Source: Alphaproteobacteria bacterium (lineage in GTDB: Bacteria > Pseudomonadota > Alphaproteobacteria > Methylaequorales > Methylaequoraceae). Taken from it: a stretch of 34,441 nt of DNA. Under the pieces are notes generated by a model, which did no database searches, was not told where the DNA came from, and saw only the letters and a program-made list of their open reading frames with translations. Shown here piece after piece: positions 23,677 through 34,231 of this stretch; positions within the stretch are counted from its first letter, which is position 1; every line of letters starts with the position of its first letter. The stretch covers positions 33,490 through 67,930 of the forward strand of contig PATB01000007.1 of assembly GCA_002712255.1 (NCBI GenBank), given 5' to 3'. The position numbers and the translations under genes were made by a program.

Positions 23677-24268
23677 ATATAAACAATCTTTTAAAAAAAA
23701 CTCCGCCATGATGATCCTGATCGTCACTGTAATTCTTATCGGATTATTGCTAATAAATTATATTTCAAAAAAAAATAATCTAAATCAAAGTATCGGAGGT
23801 AGTTTCTTGTTAACGGACCATCAAGGAAACTCATTTAATTCAAAGAAAATTAACCTAAAAAAATTAATTTATTTTGGCTACACATTTTGTCCAGACATAT
23901 GTCCTATGGATATGTTAAAAATTTCTCAAATTTTTGATCAAAACCCAAATCTTAAAAAAAAAATATTACCCATTTTTATAACAGTTGACCCTTCAAGAGA
24001 TAATCAGAAGATACTTAAAAATTTTATGGAAAATTTTAATGATGCCTTTGTCGGTTTAACTGGAGATAAAAATGAAATTAGTACAGTTATTAAATCCTAC
24101 AAAATTTATGTAAATTATAATAAAAAAAATGATAATGATAAAACCTATTTAGTTGACCATAGTTCTCTTATTTTTTTGATTGATGAAAATGATCAATTTT
24201 TAGCTTTAATAAGACCAAACGAATTAAGTGTTGACAAAATTGAAAAATATCTAAAAGAAATTATCTAA
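23669..24268 (+). CDS. SCO1/SenC/PrrC family copper chaperone
   Basis: A 199-residue membrane-anchored thioredoxin-like protein that helps assemble the CuA site of cytochrome c oxidase. An N-terminal transmembrane anchor (about 13-32, MMILIVTVILIGLLLINYI) precedes the domain with FGYTFCPDICPMDML (Cys74, Cys78) and the third copper ligand His164 in LVDHSSLIFL. The FITVDPSRD phrase is typical. The start is GTG at 23669, inside the methylase end. Together with the PCuAC gene at 4489 it supplies both canonical copper chaperones for an aa3-type oxidase. Its stop overlaps the convergent penicillin-binding protein by 18 bases. Confidence 0.93.
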   Translation: MNKYKQSFKKNSAMMILIVTVILIGLLLINYISKKNNLNQSIGGSFLLTDHQGNSFNSKKINLKKLIYFGYTFCPDICPMDMLKISQIFDQNPNLKKKILPIFITVDPSRDNQKILKNFMENFNDAFVGLTGDKNEISTVIKSYKIYVNYNKKNDNDKTYLVDHSSLIFLIDENDQFLALIRPNELSVDKIEKYLKEII

Positions 24269-26128
24269 GATAGTTTCAAAAACATTCTTCCTTTTGTCTA
24301 GTTCTTTACTTTTTTTGATAAGCCTTTCAATTCTACTTTTATTTTTCTTATCTTTGTCTGCATTCATTATTGGGTCAGTTAAAGCTTTAGGTGCTCTTCC
24401 AACATGAGCCTTTTTCATAAAATCGCTCCATAAAATTGCTGGTGCAGTCCCTCCGGTTATATTATTCATGGGTGAGTCATCATCATTACCAAACCAAACA
24501 CCAACTACAAGGTCAGAACTAAAACCTATAAACCACGCATCTCTAAGTGATTGACTAGTACCTGTTTTTCCAGCAGCAGGTCTATTAATTTTAGCATTTT
24601 TTCCAGTACCAGTTTCAATTGTATTTTCCATCATTTTTATCATCGTGCTAACTAGTTCTGAATCTAAGACTTTTCCTGGTCCCTTACCTTTTCTCATAAA
24701 TAAAGTTTTTCCAGAAGTATTTTCAATTGAACGGATTCCATGTACTAAAATTCCATTCCCACTGTTTGCTAAAACATCATATGCAGCAGTTAATTCGAGT
24801 AAATTTACTTCAGACGTACCTAAAGCGAGAGAAGGGGAGTTTAAGATTGGACTAGTAATACCCATTGATCTGGCCATATTAATAACATTTTCTCGTCCGA
24901 TACTTTCTGATAATTTTACTGCTACAGTATTTATTGATTTAGCAAATGCATCAACTAATGATATTTCTCCTAAATATTCCTTTTTATAATTTTTAGGCGA
25001 CCAACCATTAATATCAATTTCTGAATCAACTATTTCGTCTTGTGGCTCGTACCCTTGTTCTAGACTTGCTAAATAAACAAAAATTTTAAACGCTGAGCCT
25101 GGCTGTCTTTGTGCCTGAGTTACTCTGTTAAATTGCGTGTCACCATAATCTCTTCCTCCTATCATTGCTTTTACCCCACCGTCAAGGTCTAGTGCAACTA
25201 AGGCTGATTGATCGGCAGATAAAAATTTTGAGGTAACTGAGTTTACTGAATTTTCAGCAATTTCTTGAAGTTTCACATCAAGAGTAGTTCGTACAATAAG
25301 GTCCTCATTAATTTCTCCTAAATATGATTTAACTCTGGGAAGTAACCAATCAACAAAATACCTTGTACTTTTTGGTGCTGATGTAAATTTATTGTAAGTT
25401 TTATTATTTAATTTAGCTTCTGTTATATTTTTAGAGCTAATTAATTTATTTTTTTTCATATTTTCTAAAACCTTTGAAGTTCTCTCTCTTGATAGTTTTT
25501 CATTAGCTATTGGATTATATTTGGATGGAGCCTTTAGTAAGCTTGCTATAAGTGCGCATTCATATAAGTTAAGTTCCTCAACTTTTTTATTAAAATATTT
25601 TTCTGATGCCGCTTGAACACCGTATGTTCCTGAACCCAGATAAACTCTATTAAGATAAATACTTAACAACTGTTCTTTTGAAAATCTCATTTCTAACCAA
25701 AAACTTAGAATTAGTTCATGAAGTTTTCTTGTAAAAGATCTTTCAGGAGTTAAAAAAAGATTTTTTGCTAATTGCTGAGTGATTGTACTACCCCCTTGAA
25801 CGATTCTTCCAGCTTTTAGATTAACGTATGTAGCTCTCATAATGCCTTTTAAGTCAACGCCTGGATGAAAAAAGAATCTTTTATCCTCAGTAACAATTAC
25901 TGCATTAATGAGGTCCTTTGGAAGATTATCGAACTGTATTGATTGTCCATAAATATCTCCATAAGAGGCTATTATTCTGCCCTCTTTGTCCAAAAAAGTA
26001 ATACTTGGCTGTCTTGAAATTTGTATTGATTCAGTTTCAGGAAGATTTAGTAGCGACCAGGTTACTGCAATGCTTAAGAAAAGCACCAGCCAAATAAAAG
26101 TCAGAAACAACCATTTTATAACCCTCAC
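24251..26128 (-). CDS. Class A penicillin-binding protein, PBP1A type
   Basis: A 625-residue bifunctional peptidoglycan synthase. An N-terminal membrane anchor (4-27) is followed by a glycosyltransferase domain (EDKRFFFHPGVD with catalytic Glu81, GGSTITQQLAKNLFL, and RVYLGSGTYG) and a transpeptidase domain with SxxK in QPGSAFK (Ser345), SIN at 398-400 and KTGTS from 521. It is shorter than E. coli PBP1A because the OB-like insert is small or absent, as in several alphaproteobacteria. The start is GTG at 26126-26128. It lies 42 bases after gyrB with no terminator visible, so it may be the last gene of the dnaA block. Confidence 0.92.
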   Translation of the reverse strand: MRVIKWLFLTFIWLVLFLSIAVTWSLLNLPETESIQISRQPSITFLDKEGRIIASYGDIYGQSIQFDNLPKDLINAVIVTEDKRFFFHPGVDLKGIMRATYVNLKAGRIVQGGSTITQQLAKNLFLTPERSFTRKLHELILSFWLEMRFSKEQLLSIYLNRVYLGSGTYGVQAASEKYFNKKVEELNLYECALIASLLKAPSKYNPIANEKLSRERTSKVLENMKKNKLISSKNITEAKLNNKTYNKFTSAPKSTRYFVDWLLPRVKSYLGEINEDLIVRTTLDVKLQEIAENSVNSVTSKFLSADQSALVALDLDGGVKAMIGGRDYGDTQFNRVTQAQRQPGSAFKIFVYLASLEQGYEPQDEIVDSEIDINGWSPKNYKKEYLGEISLVDAFAKSINTVAVKLSESIGRENVINMARSMGITSPILNSPSLALGTSEVNLLELTAAYDVLANSGNGILVHGIRSIENTSGKTLFMRKGKGPGKVLDSELVSTMIKMMENTIETGTGKNAKINRPAAGKTGTSQSLRDAWFIGFSSDLVVGVWFGNDDDSPMNNITGGTAPAILWSDFMKKAHVGRAPKALTDPIMNADKDKKNKSRIERLIKKSKELDKRKNVFETILDNFF

Positions 26129-26170
26129 AATTTACATTATTCCATTTTTTTTTTTAAATCAAATAAGCAA

Positions 26171-28603
<2,433 letters not shown>

Positions 28604-28622
28604 TTAATTATTATATCTTCTT

Positions 28623-29765
28623 TTAGTTAACTTTAAACCTTTTATCGTCAATATTTATCCTATCAATGATTTCTTTATATTTATTATTTTCAAAGATCCA
28701 GTCACCTTTTACATCTGTCATCCATGTTTGTACTTTTAGTTCATTTAACTTTTCAAGGACCATGTTAACGAACTTATTATCAAGATAAGAAAAAACATCG
28801 TCTAGTAAAAAAATTGTTTTGTTATATGGAGCTTGTTCTAAACATTTAATAAATGCAAAAATTAACAAAAAAAGGATTGTTTTTTGTTGTCCAGTAGAGA
28901 ATAGTTTTACATCTTTATGTGATTCTTTTTCTAAAACATTAAAATCAGTTTTATTGGCACCATAATTAGTTCTTCCCGTTAGGAGATCTTTTTCTCTATT
29001 TTTTTTTAAAGTTGATGCAAAAATTTCTTCAACCTCAATTGCTGGTTTTTCCAATAATAGTTTATCTAGATCACCTTTCAATTTAATTTGTAACAAAGGA
29101 AATTCTTTATCTATATTAGCCAGCATGAAATTTAATTTTTTTAAAAAATTTCTTCGGTTATCACTGATGATTAATCCATAAGATACCATTTTCTTTTCTA
29201 CGGCATCTAACCATTCACCATTTTGAATTTTCCATTTTTTTAAAATTTTGATTCTCTCAATTTTATGTTTTTCATAATCTAAAATATTTTTCTTGTGATT
29301 ACTATCTATCACAAAAATCATTTTATCTAGAAAGTTTCTCCTTTCCTCAGAGTTACTTTGGAAAAGAAAAGTCATTTTTGGAATAACAGAATAAATATTA
29401 GGTGTATTTTTTATAAGATCTCCTCTGGTTTTTTTACCCTCAATGCTGATTATTTTTTGAAACTTATCCATTGTTTTTTTTAAACCAATTCCAATTTTTT
29501 TTAGGTTGTTTGAATCATTTAATAATAGATTAACGCCAAACATTTCTAGAGGACCTTGAAGGTCATTGTTAATTATTTCACTAAGATTACTAGCCTTAAA
29601 ACCGTGGGAAGTATCAAACAATGAAATTGATTCTAGAACGCTAGTTTTTCCAGAACCATTTTCTCCATAAATTAAAACCATATTTTTGGAAATATCTAGC
29701 TTAAGAAATTTGTGATTTCTAAAATTATTTAGTGTTAATTTTTCAATCCTGATATTCGAATCCAT
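28623..29765 (-). CDS. recF: DNA replication and repair protein RecF
   Basis: A 380-residue SMC-like ATPase that helps load RecA at single-strand gaps. The first 50 residues contain LTLNNFRNHK and Walker A GENGSGKT (34-41); the C-terminal half contains the ABC-type signature FSTGQQKTILF and Walker B IFLLDDVFSYLD. It begins six bases after dnaN and ends 25 before gyrB, in the classical dnaN-recF-gyrB order. Length and motif set are normal. Confidence 0.95.
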   Translation of the reverse strand: MDSNIRIEKLTLNNFRNHKFLKLDISKNMVLIYGENGSGKTSVLESISLFDTSHGFKASNLSEIINNDLQGPLEMFGVNLLLNDSNNLKKIGIGLKKTMDKFQKIISIEGKKTRGDLIKNTPNIYSVIPKMTFLFQSNSEERRNFLDKMIFVIDSNHKKNILDYEKHKIERIKILKKWKIQNGEWLDAVEKKMVSYGLIISDNRRNFLKKLNFMLANIDKEFPLLQIKLKGDLDKLLLEKPAIEVEEIFASTLKKNREKDLLTGRTNYGANKTDFNVLEKESHKDVKLFSTGQQKTILFLLIFAFIKCLEQAPYNKTIFLLDDVFSYLDNKFVNMVLEKLNELKVQTWMTDVKGDWIFENNKYKEIIDRINIDDKRFKVN

Positions 29766-29771
29766 TGAAAA

Positions 29772-30875
29772 TTATGCTCTCATTTGCATAATCAAGAAAA
29801 GCGAGTTATTCAGTGAATCAGACTCAAGAATAGTAGGTGCTGTTTTTTGAGAAAAGTGAAACTTTACTTTTCCGTTCTTAATAATATTAAGAACATCAAG
29901 AATATATTTTGCGTTGAAATTAATAGATATTTCAGATCCTTCAAAATCTACGTTCACGTTTTCTGTTCCAATTGATTTATCATTTCCAAATGAACTAACA
30001 ATACAATTATTTCCTTTAATTGAAAATTTAACAGTTCTAAATTTTTCGTCAGAAATTGTTGATACCCTATCTATTGTTTGACTAAAACTTTTACAATCTA
30101 CAATCATAATTTGGTTATTATCTTTAGGAATAACACTTTCATAATCGGGAAAAGACGCATTTACAAGTTTTGATACAATTACTAAATTTCCAAAAACAAA
30201 TCTAATTCTTGTTTTGGAAAAACTTAACAAAATTTTCTCTTCAATATCTTCAGCAATTTTTGATACTTCTAATACAGTTTTTTTTGGAATTATTATTCCT
30301 TCAAAAGATTTAATTTCATTCTCATTAATTGTGCATTTAGCAAGTCGATGTCCATCTGTGGCAACTGTTGAAATGGCGTTCTCACTACTGTGAAGGTAAA
30401 TTCCATTTAAATATTGCCTAGATTCGTCCAATCCCATGCAGAATTTACAATTGTTTATCAAGTTTTTAAAATCTTTTGATTCTATCTCAAGTGAAACTTC
30501 AAGTTTTTGTGCGTCCATTATTGGGAAATCGTCAACTGGCAAAGTGGGTAAAGAAAATTTTGATTCGCCAAATAAAACAAATACTGAACCTGTTTTCTCA
30601 TCAACTTTTAGAGTTACATCTGCGTTGTCTGGTGCTTTTCTAATTATTTCAAAAAAAAGTTGTGATGAAATTGTAACTCCTCCAACTTTTTTTACACTCG
30701 CAACCAATTTTTCACTTAATTCCATTACCAGATCTGTAGCTGTAAGGGTAAGTCCGCCTTCCAGGGCACTAATTTTGATATTTGAAAGGATTGGAATTGT
30801 ATTTCTTCTCTCAACAACACTTTGGAAATGCGCAAGACAATCTAAAAGCGTCTTCTTTTTTATTGAAAATTCCAT
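29772..30875 (-). CDS. dnaN: DNA polymerase III beta subunit (sliding clamp)
   Basis: A 367-residue ring-forming clamp of three similar domains. The N-terminus MEFSIKKKTLLDCLAHFQSV, the VERRNTIPILSNIKI and ATDLVMEL segments, the middle-domain VATDGHRLAKC, and the ending LIMQMRA are typical. The start ATG lies two bases after the dnaA stop, and recF follows after six bases, so the three genes are tightly coupled. Nothing unusual was seen in the hydrophobic cleft region. Confidence 0.96.
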   Translation of the reverse strand: MEFSIKKKTLLDCLAHFQSVVERRNTIPILSNIKISALEGGLTLTATDLVMELSEKLVASVKKVGGVTISSQLFFEIIRKAPDNADVTLKVDEKTGSVFVLFGESKFSLPTLPVDDFPIMDAQKLEVSLEIESKDFKNLINNCKFCMGLDESRQYLNGIYLHSSENAISTVATDGHRLAKCTINENEIKSFEGIIIPKKTVLEVSKIAEDIEEKILLSFSKTRIRFVFGNLVIVSKLVNASFPDYESVIPKDNNQIMIVDCKSFSQTIDRVSTISDEKFRTVKFSIKGNNCIVSSFGNDKSIGTENVNVDFEGSEISINFNAKYILDVLNIIKNGKVKFHFSQKTAPTILESDSLNNSLFLIMQMRA

Positions 30876-30877
30876 TT

Positions 30878-32254
30878 TTAAGATTCCAACATTCTTATTA
30901 ACAATTGTACATCTTCATCAAAGCTAACATCTTTATTTCTTAATTCCTCAACTTTTTTTACTGCATGGATAACTGTTGTATGGTCTCTGTTACCAAATCG
31001 CCTTCCAATTTCAGGTAAAGATCTAGAAGTTAAGTTTTTGGAAAGATACATTGCTACTTGCCTTGGCCTGGCTACAGTCCTTGATCTTCTTGCAGAACTC
31101 ATATCTGAAACTTTTATGTTAAAGTGTTGGGAAACTTTTTTTTGAATTTCTTCAATATTTACTTTTCTTTGAGAAGATTTTAACAAATCTTTAAGTAAAT
31201 CTTGAACCATATCTAAGCTAATTTCTCTACCTACTAAGGAAGAAAAAGCTGACAATCTATTCAGCGCTCCTTCCAACTCCCTAACATTAGTTGTTATTTT
31301 ATGAGCTAAAAATTCAAGAATATTTGATGAAATCCTAGAAGATAGTTTTTCCTCTTTTGCCTGAAGAATTCCTAGTCTTAACTCATAGGTTAGGGGATGT
31401 ATATCAGCAACAAGCCCCCACCCAAGCCTTGATCTCATTCTCTCTTCTATGCCTTCAAGGTCCTGCGGGGACTTATCGGCGGATATAATTAATTGTTTTC
31501 TTTGATCAATAAGTGAATTAAAGGTGTGAAAAAATTCTTCTTGTGTTGAGTCTTTTCCAGAGATGAATTGTACATCATCAATCATTAAAACATCAACGTT
31601 TCTAAATTGTTCTTTAAAATCAACGGTATTTTTGAATCTAAGTGCCTTAATGAAATGATACATAAATTTTTCGGCTGACATATAGATTACTCTTCTAATA
31701 GGGTTTCTTTTTTTTATTTCATGAGCAATTGCATGCATTAAATGAGTTTTACCAAGACCTACACCTCCATACAAAAAAAGTGGGTTAAAAGGAACATCCT
31801 CAGATTCAGATACCCTTCTTGCAGCAGCAAATGCTAACTCATTGGGTTTACCTACGATAAAATTTGTAAAAGTGAATCTACTATCTAAATCAGAACTTAT
31901 AGATTTAAAAACATCCTGAGGGTTTTTTTTTTCTTTTTTACCTAAAACTGTTTTTTGCAATTCTTCTAAATTTGTCTTGTCATTTTTTGTTACAATAATT
32001 TTAATATCATTTATCTTAAGATTTTGTACGTACCAATAACTTTTAATTATATCTAGATATTGCTCTATTATTCTTGTCCTTATAAAACTGCTTGGAACGC
32101 TAAGTGTAACTTTTTGATCACTGTAATCCTCTAAGGTTAATACTTTTATCCAACTCGCAAACTGTGCATCCCCAATTTTTTGACGAATTTTACCTCTTAC
32201 AGTAACCCACTGAGCCTGTATTTCTGATAGATTGTTTGGGCCCTCATTTACCAT
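30878..32254 (-). CDS. dnaA: Chromosomal replication initiator DnaA
   Basis: A 458-residue AAA+ initiator that binds DnaA boxes and opens oriC. Domain I (1-85) and a short linker precede the AAA+ domain, with NFIVGKPNELAFAAAR, Walker A GGVGLGKT (163-170), Walker B VLMIDDVQF (222-230) and sensor RLGWGL. The C-terminal DNA-binding domain contains RRSRTVARPRQVAMYLSK and RFGNRDHTTVIHAV. The ATG lies four bases after the rhodanese stop. I found no cluster of TTATCCACA-like boxes near the gene, so the origin is probably elsewhere. Confidence 0.97.
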   Translation of the reverse strand: MVNEGPNNLSEIQAQWVTVRGKIRQKIGDAQFASWIKVLTLEDYSDQKVTLSVPSSFIRTRIIEQYLDIIKSYWYVQNLKINDIKIIVTKNDKTNLEELQKTVLGKKEKKNPQDVFKSISSDLDSRFTFTNFIVGKPNELAFAAARRVSESEDVPFNPLFLYGGVGLGKTHLMHAIAHEIKKRNPIRRVIYMSAEKFMYHFIKALRFKNTVDFKEQFRNVDVLMIDDVQFISGKDSTQEEFFHTFNSLIDQRKQLIISADKSPQDLEGIEERMRSRLGWGLVADIHPLTYELRLGILQAKEEKLSSRISSNILEFLAHKITTNVRELEGALNRLSAFSSLVGREISLDMVQDLLKDLLKSSQRKVNIEEIQKKVSQHFNIKVSDMSSARRSRTVARPRQVAMYLSKNLTSRSLPEIGRRFGNRDHTTVIHAVKKVEELRNKDVSFDEDVQLLIRMLES

Positions 32255-32257
32255 ATT

Positions 32258-32680
32258 TTATCCTTGCTTCCAAGGTAAACCAGAAAATTTCCATCCATTA
32301 ACGGTACTCCTTTGTCCAACCTCATTATGATTACCTTCAAATCCTTCAACACAATTATAACATTCATTGAAACCTTGAGCTGTTAAAAATTCTGCGGCTG
32401 ACCTGGATCGGGCTCCAGATCTGCACAATAATACAATTTTTGTAGACTTATCACTTATATTCTCTGATATTTCTTGAAAAAATCTTGGGTTTTTTTCCAT
32501 CATAGGAAATGTTTGCCATTCGACAAAAATTGGAAGTTTTTGTATAGATTCTAACTCTGGAACCCCAACTAAAGACCATTCTGCGGAGGTCCTACAGTCA
32601 ACAAGTTGACAATTTTTATTCTCTTTAAGCAGACTCCAAGCCTGTTTGGGTGTTAAATCCCCAGCATAATCTAGTTCCAT
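32258..32680 (-). CDS. Single-domain rhodanese-like protein
   Basis: A 140-residue sulfurtransferase-fold protein. It begins AGDLTPKQAWSLLKE, has QLVDCRTSAEWSLVGVPEL, and an active-site loop LLCRSGARSRSAAEFL with a catalytic cysteine that can carry persulfide sulfur. The ending NGWKFSGLPWKQ is typical of a group of alphaproteobacterial rhodaneses. It is the first gene before dnaA, starting 66 bases after rpsT and behind a candidate terminator. Why it precedes dnaA is not known; co-transcription is likely given the four-base gap. Confidence 0.9.
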   Translation of the reverse strand: MELDYAGDLTPKQAWSLLKENKNCQLVDCRTSAEWSLVGVPELESIQKLPIFVEWQTFPMMEKNPRFFQEISENISDKSTKIVLLCRSGARSRSAAEFLTAQGFNECYNCVEGFEGNHNEVGQRSTVNGWKFSGLPWKQG

Positions 32681-32736
32681 AAAATTTCCTACAGCGTATT
32701 AGAGTAACTAATTCGAAAAACTGAATCAATAAAAAC

Positions 32737-32765
32737 AAAAAAAAAATTACTTTGTAAGTAATTTT
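32737..32765 (-). terminator. Candidate intrinsic terminator overlapping the rpsT stop
   Basis: On the minus strand the last codons of rpsT form AAAATTACTT-ACA-AAGTAATTTT, a perfect ten-base-pair stem with a three-base loop, followed directly by a T run. The stem has only one G-C pair on each side of the loop, so strength is uncertain. It would separate rpsT from the rhodanese-dnaA operon, at least in part. Confidence 0.55.
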
Positions 32766-33013
32766 AGCTTTTGTGATAACCTAGATATGAGCCTTGAAGC
32801 TGTATTTTGTTTGTAAACACCCTTCGATACCGCCTTTGCAATCTCAGATTCTAAATGCAAAAATCCCTTTCTAGAGTCATCCTTTTTCTTACTAGTGATT
32901 AATTTAGTTAAACTTTTAATTCCACTTCTTATTCTAGACCTTCTAAATCTATTAATCTCAGCTTTTTTGTTGTTTTGTAAGATTCTTTTTTTTGCTGATT
33001 TTATATTTGCCAT
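32747..33013 (-). CDS. rpsT: 30S ribosomal protein S20
   Basis: An 88-residue, very basic ribosomal protein that binds 16S rRNA in the 30S body. The start MANIKSAKKRILQNNKKAEIN and the SRIRSGIKSLTK and KGVYKQNTASRLISRLSQKL phrases are diagnostic. ATG at 33011-33013 has almost no leader if the candidate promoter upstream is correct. Its 3' end overlaps a candidate terminator. The position next to dnaA is common in alphaproteobacteria. Confidence 0.96.
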   Translation of the reverse strand: MANIKSAKKRILQNNKKAEINRFRRSRIRSGIKSLTKLITSKKKDDSRKGFLHLESEIAKAVSKGVYKQNTASRLISRLSQKLKLLTK

Positions 33014-33023
33014 AACATTGAGA

Positions 33024-33052
33024 TTTATACTTTTGAAAAGCTATATGGTCAA
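33024..33052 (-). promoter_or_regulatory. Candidate sigma-70 promoter of rpsT
   Basis: TTGACC (33047-33052) and TATAAA (33024-33029) on the minus strand are spaced by exactly 17 bases. The transcript would start around 33017, only three to five bases before the rpsT ATG. This is the best promoter match I noticed in the window, but it implies a nearly leaderless message. Confidence 0.6.
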
Positions 33053-33066
33053 GGGTAATTTGTTTA

Positions 33067-33411
33067 TTATTTTGGATAAATACTAAACTTGATCTTTGAA
33101 AAGGCGTCACTGGACTGAAATTTAATCTCCAAATACTCTTTATCTCTTTGAAACAAATTTTCATCAACCTCTTCCCAACCTAAATTTGGAAGAACTGACA
33201 TATAAAATTTTCTAATATCCTTAATGCTGTAATTTCCAACCATTTCTGATGAAACAAATCTACCATCTATTTTGTCAAATAGTACGTTTGAATTTTCAAC
33301 GTACTTCATCTCTTTAAAAACTGGAATATCATCAAGACCATAAACGAAATCTTCAGCTATTACAGCACAAGAAAACAACAGATAAAATTTCAAGATCAAA
33401 AAAAAATTCAT
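33067..33411 (-). CDS. Small secreted protein, unknown function
   Basis: A 114-residue protein from ATG 33409-33411, which lies one base after the mutM stop. Residues 1-19 are a signal peptide (MNFFLILKFYLLFSCAVIA). The mature part contains DDIPVFKEM and a repeated-looking IRKFYMSVLPNLGWEEVDEN, a FYxxxLPxxGW pattern met in several small periplasmic or lipoprotein-like proteins of alphaproteobacteria, then a beta-strand-rich end. The longer open frame with 14 more residues starts inside mutM and spoils the signal peptide, so I rejected it. Function not recognised. Confidence 0.75.
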   Translation of the reverse strand: MNFFLILKFYLLFSCAVIAEDFVYGLDDIPVFKEMKYVENSNVLFDKIDGRFVSSEMVGNYSIKDIRKFYMSVLPNLGWEEVDENLFQRDKEYLEIKFQSSDAFSKIKFSIYPK

Positions 33412-33412
33412 T

Positions 33413-34231
33413 TTATTTCTGACAATTAGAGCAATAAAAGGTAGATCTCCCATTTTGTATAATTTTTTTAATTTTAATTATCTTAGAGCATCTTATACAA
33501 TTGATGTTTTCTTTACCATAAACTTTTAATTCGTTCTTAAAATATCCAATTTTCTCTTCTGAAACAGCAAAGTTTTTAATTGTCGTTCCTCCAAACTTTA
33601 TAGCTTTCAGAAGAATTTTTTTTGTTGATCTTATTATTTTTTTTATTTGAGTATTATCAAGATTTTTACAAATCTTATTAGGATTTACTCGGGCATCAAA
33701 TAAAATTTCAGAACAATAAATATTACCTAATCCAGCTACAAAATTTTGATTCATAAGAAGATTTTTAATATTGGTCGTTTTGTTTGAGTTTAGTTTGAAA
33801 TAATGAAAATTATATTTTTTTGAAAATGGTTCCGGTCCAATTTTTTCTAAATGAGAAGAGTTTAAGACTTCCTCTGGCTTATAGAATTTTATAAATCCGA
33901 ACTTTCTAATATCGTTATAAATTAGTAATTTAGATTTAAAATAGAAAATCAAATGGTCATGTTTAATAAAATGTTCTTTACTTAAAACTCTAAAATATCC
34001 TGTCATCCCAAGATGAATTAGCAAAGAATAGTTATTCTCAAACAGTAGTATTAAATATTTACCTTTTCTATAAATTTTTTTTATTATTAAATTGATAATT
34101 TTTTTTGCAATATTAGACTTGATTTCATAGCGTAATTTTTTATTAATAATTTTTGTTTTTTGAATTCTTTTTCCATTAAAATTTGAACTCAAAAAATTTT
34201 TTACAACTTCAACTTCTGGTAACTCAGGCAT
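33413..34231 (-). CDS. mutM: Formamidopyrimidine-DNA glycosylase
   Basis: A 272-residue base-excision enzyme that removes 8-oxoguanine and cuts the abasic site. The N-terminus MPELPEVEVV supplies the catalytic Pro2 and Glu3; RKGKYLILLF holds the conserved lysine; HLGMTGYFR and GLGNIYCSEILF are typical; and a C-terminal zinc finger runs from CIRC to CSNC. ATG at 34229-34231 overlaps the start codon of divergent ubiE (CATG), so its promoter and ribosome site lie inside ubiE. Nothing else is unusual. Confidence 0.95.
   Translation of the reverse strand: MPELPEVEVVKNFLSSNFNGKRIQKTKIINKKLRYEIKSNIAKKIINLIIKKIYRKGKYLILLFENNYSLLIHLGMTGYFRVLSKEHFIKHDHLIFYFKSKLLIYNDIRKFGFIKFYKPEEVLNSSHLEKIGPEPFSKKYNFHYFKLNSNKTTNIKNLLMNQNFVAGLGNIYCSEILFDARVNPNKICKNLDNTQIKKIIRSTKKILLKAIKFGGTTIKNFAVSEEKIGYFKNELKVYGKENINCIRCSKIIKIKKIIQNGRSTFYCSNCQK

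Noticed and set aside
30436-30927. A 163-codon open frame antisense to dnaN
   Set aside because: It follows the dnaN frame on the other strand and has no protein features of its own.
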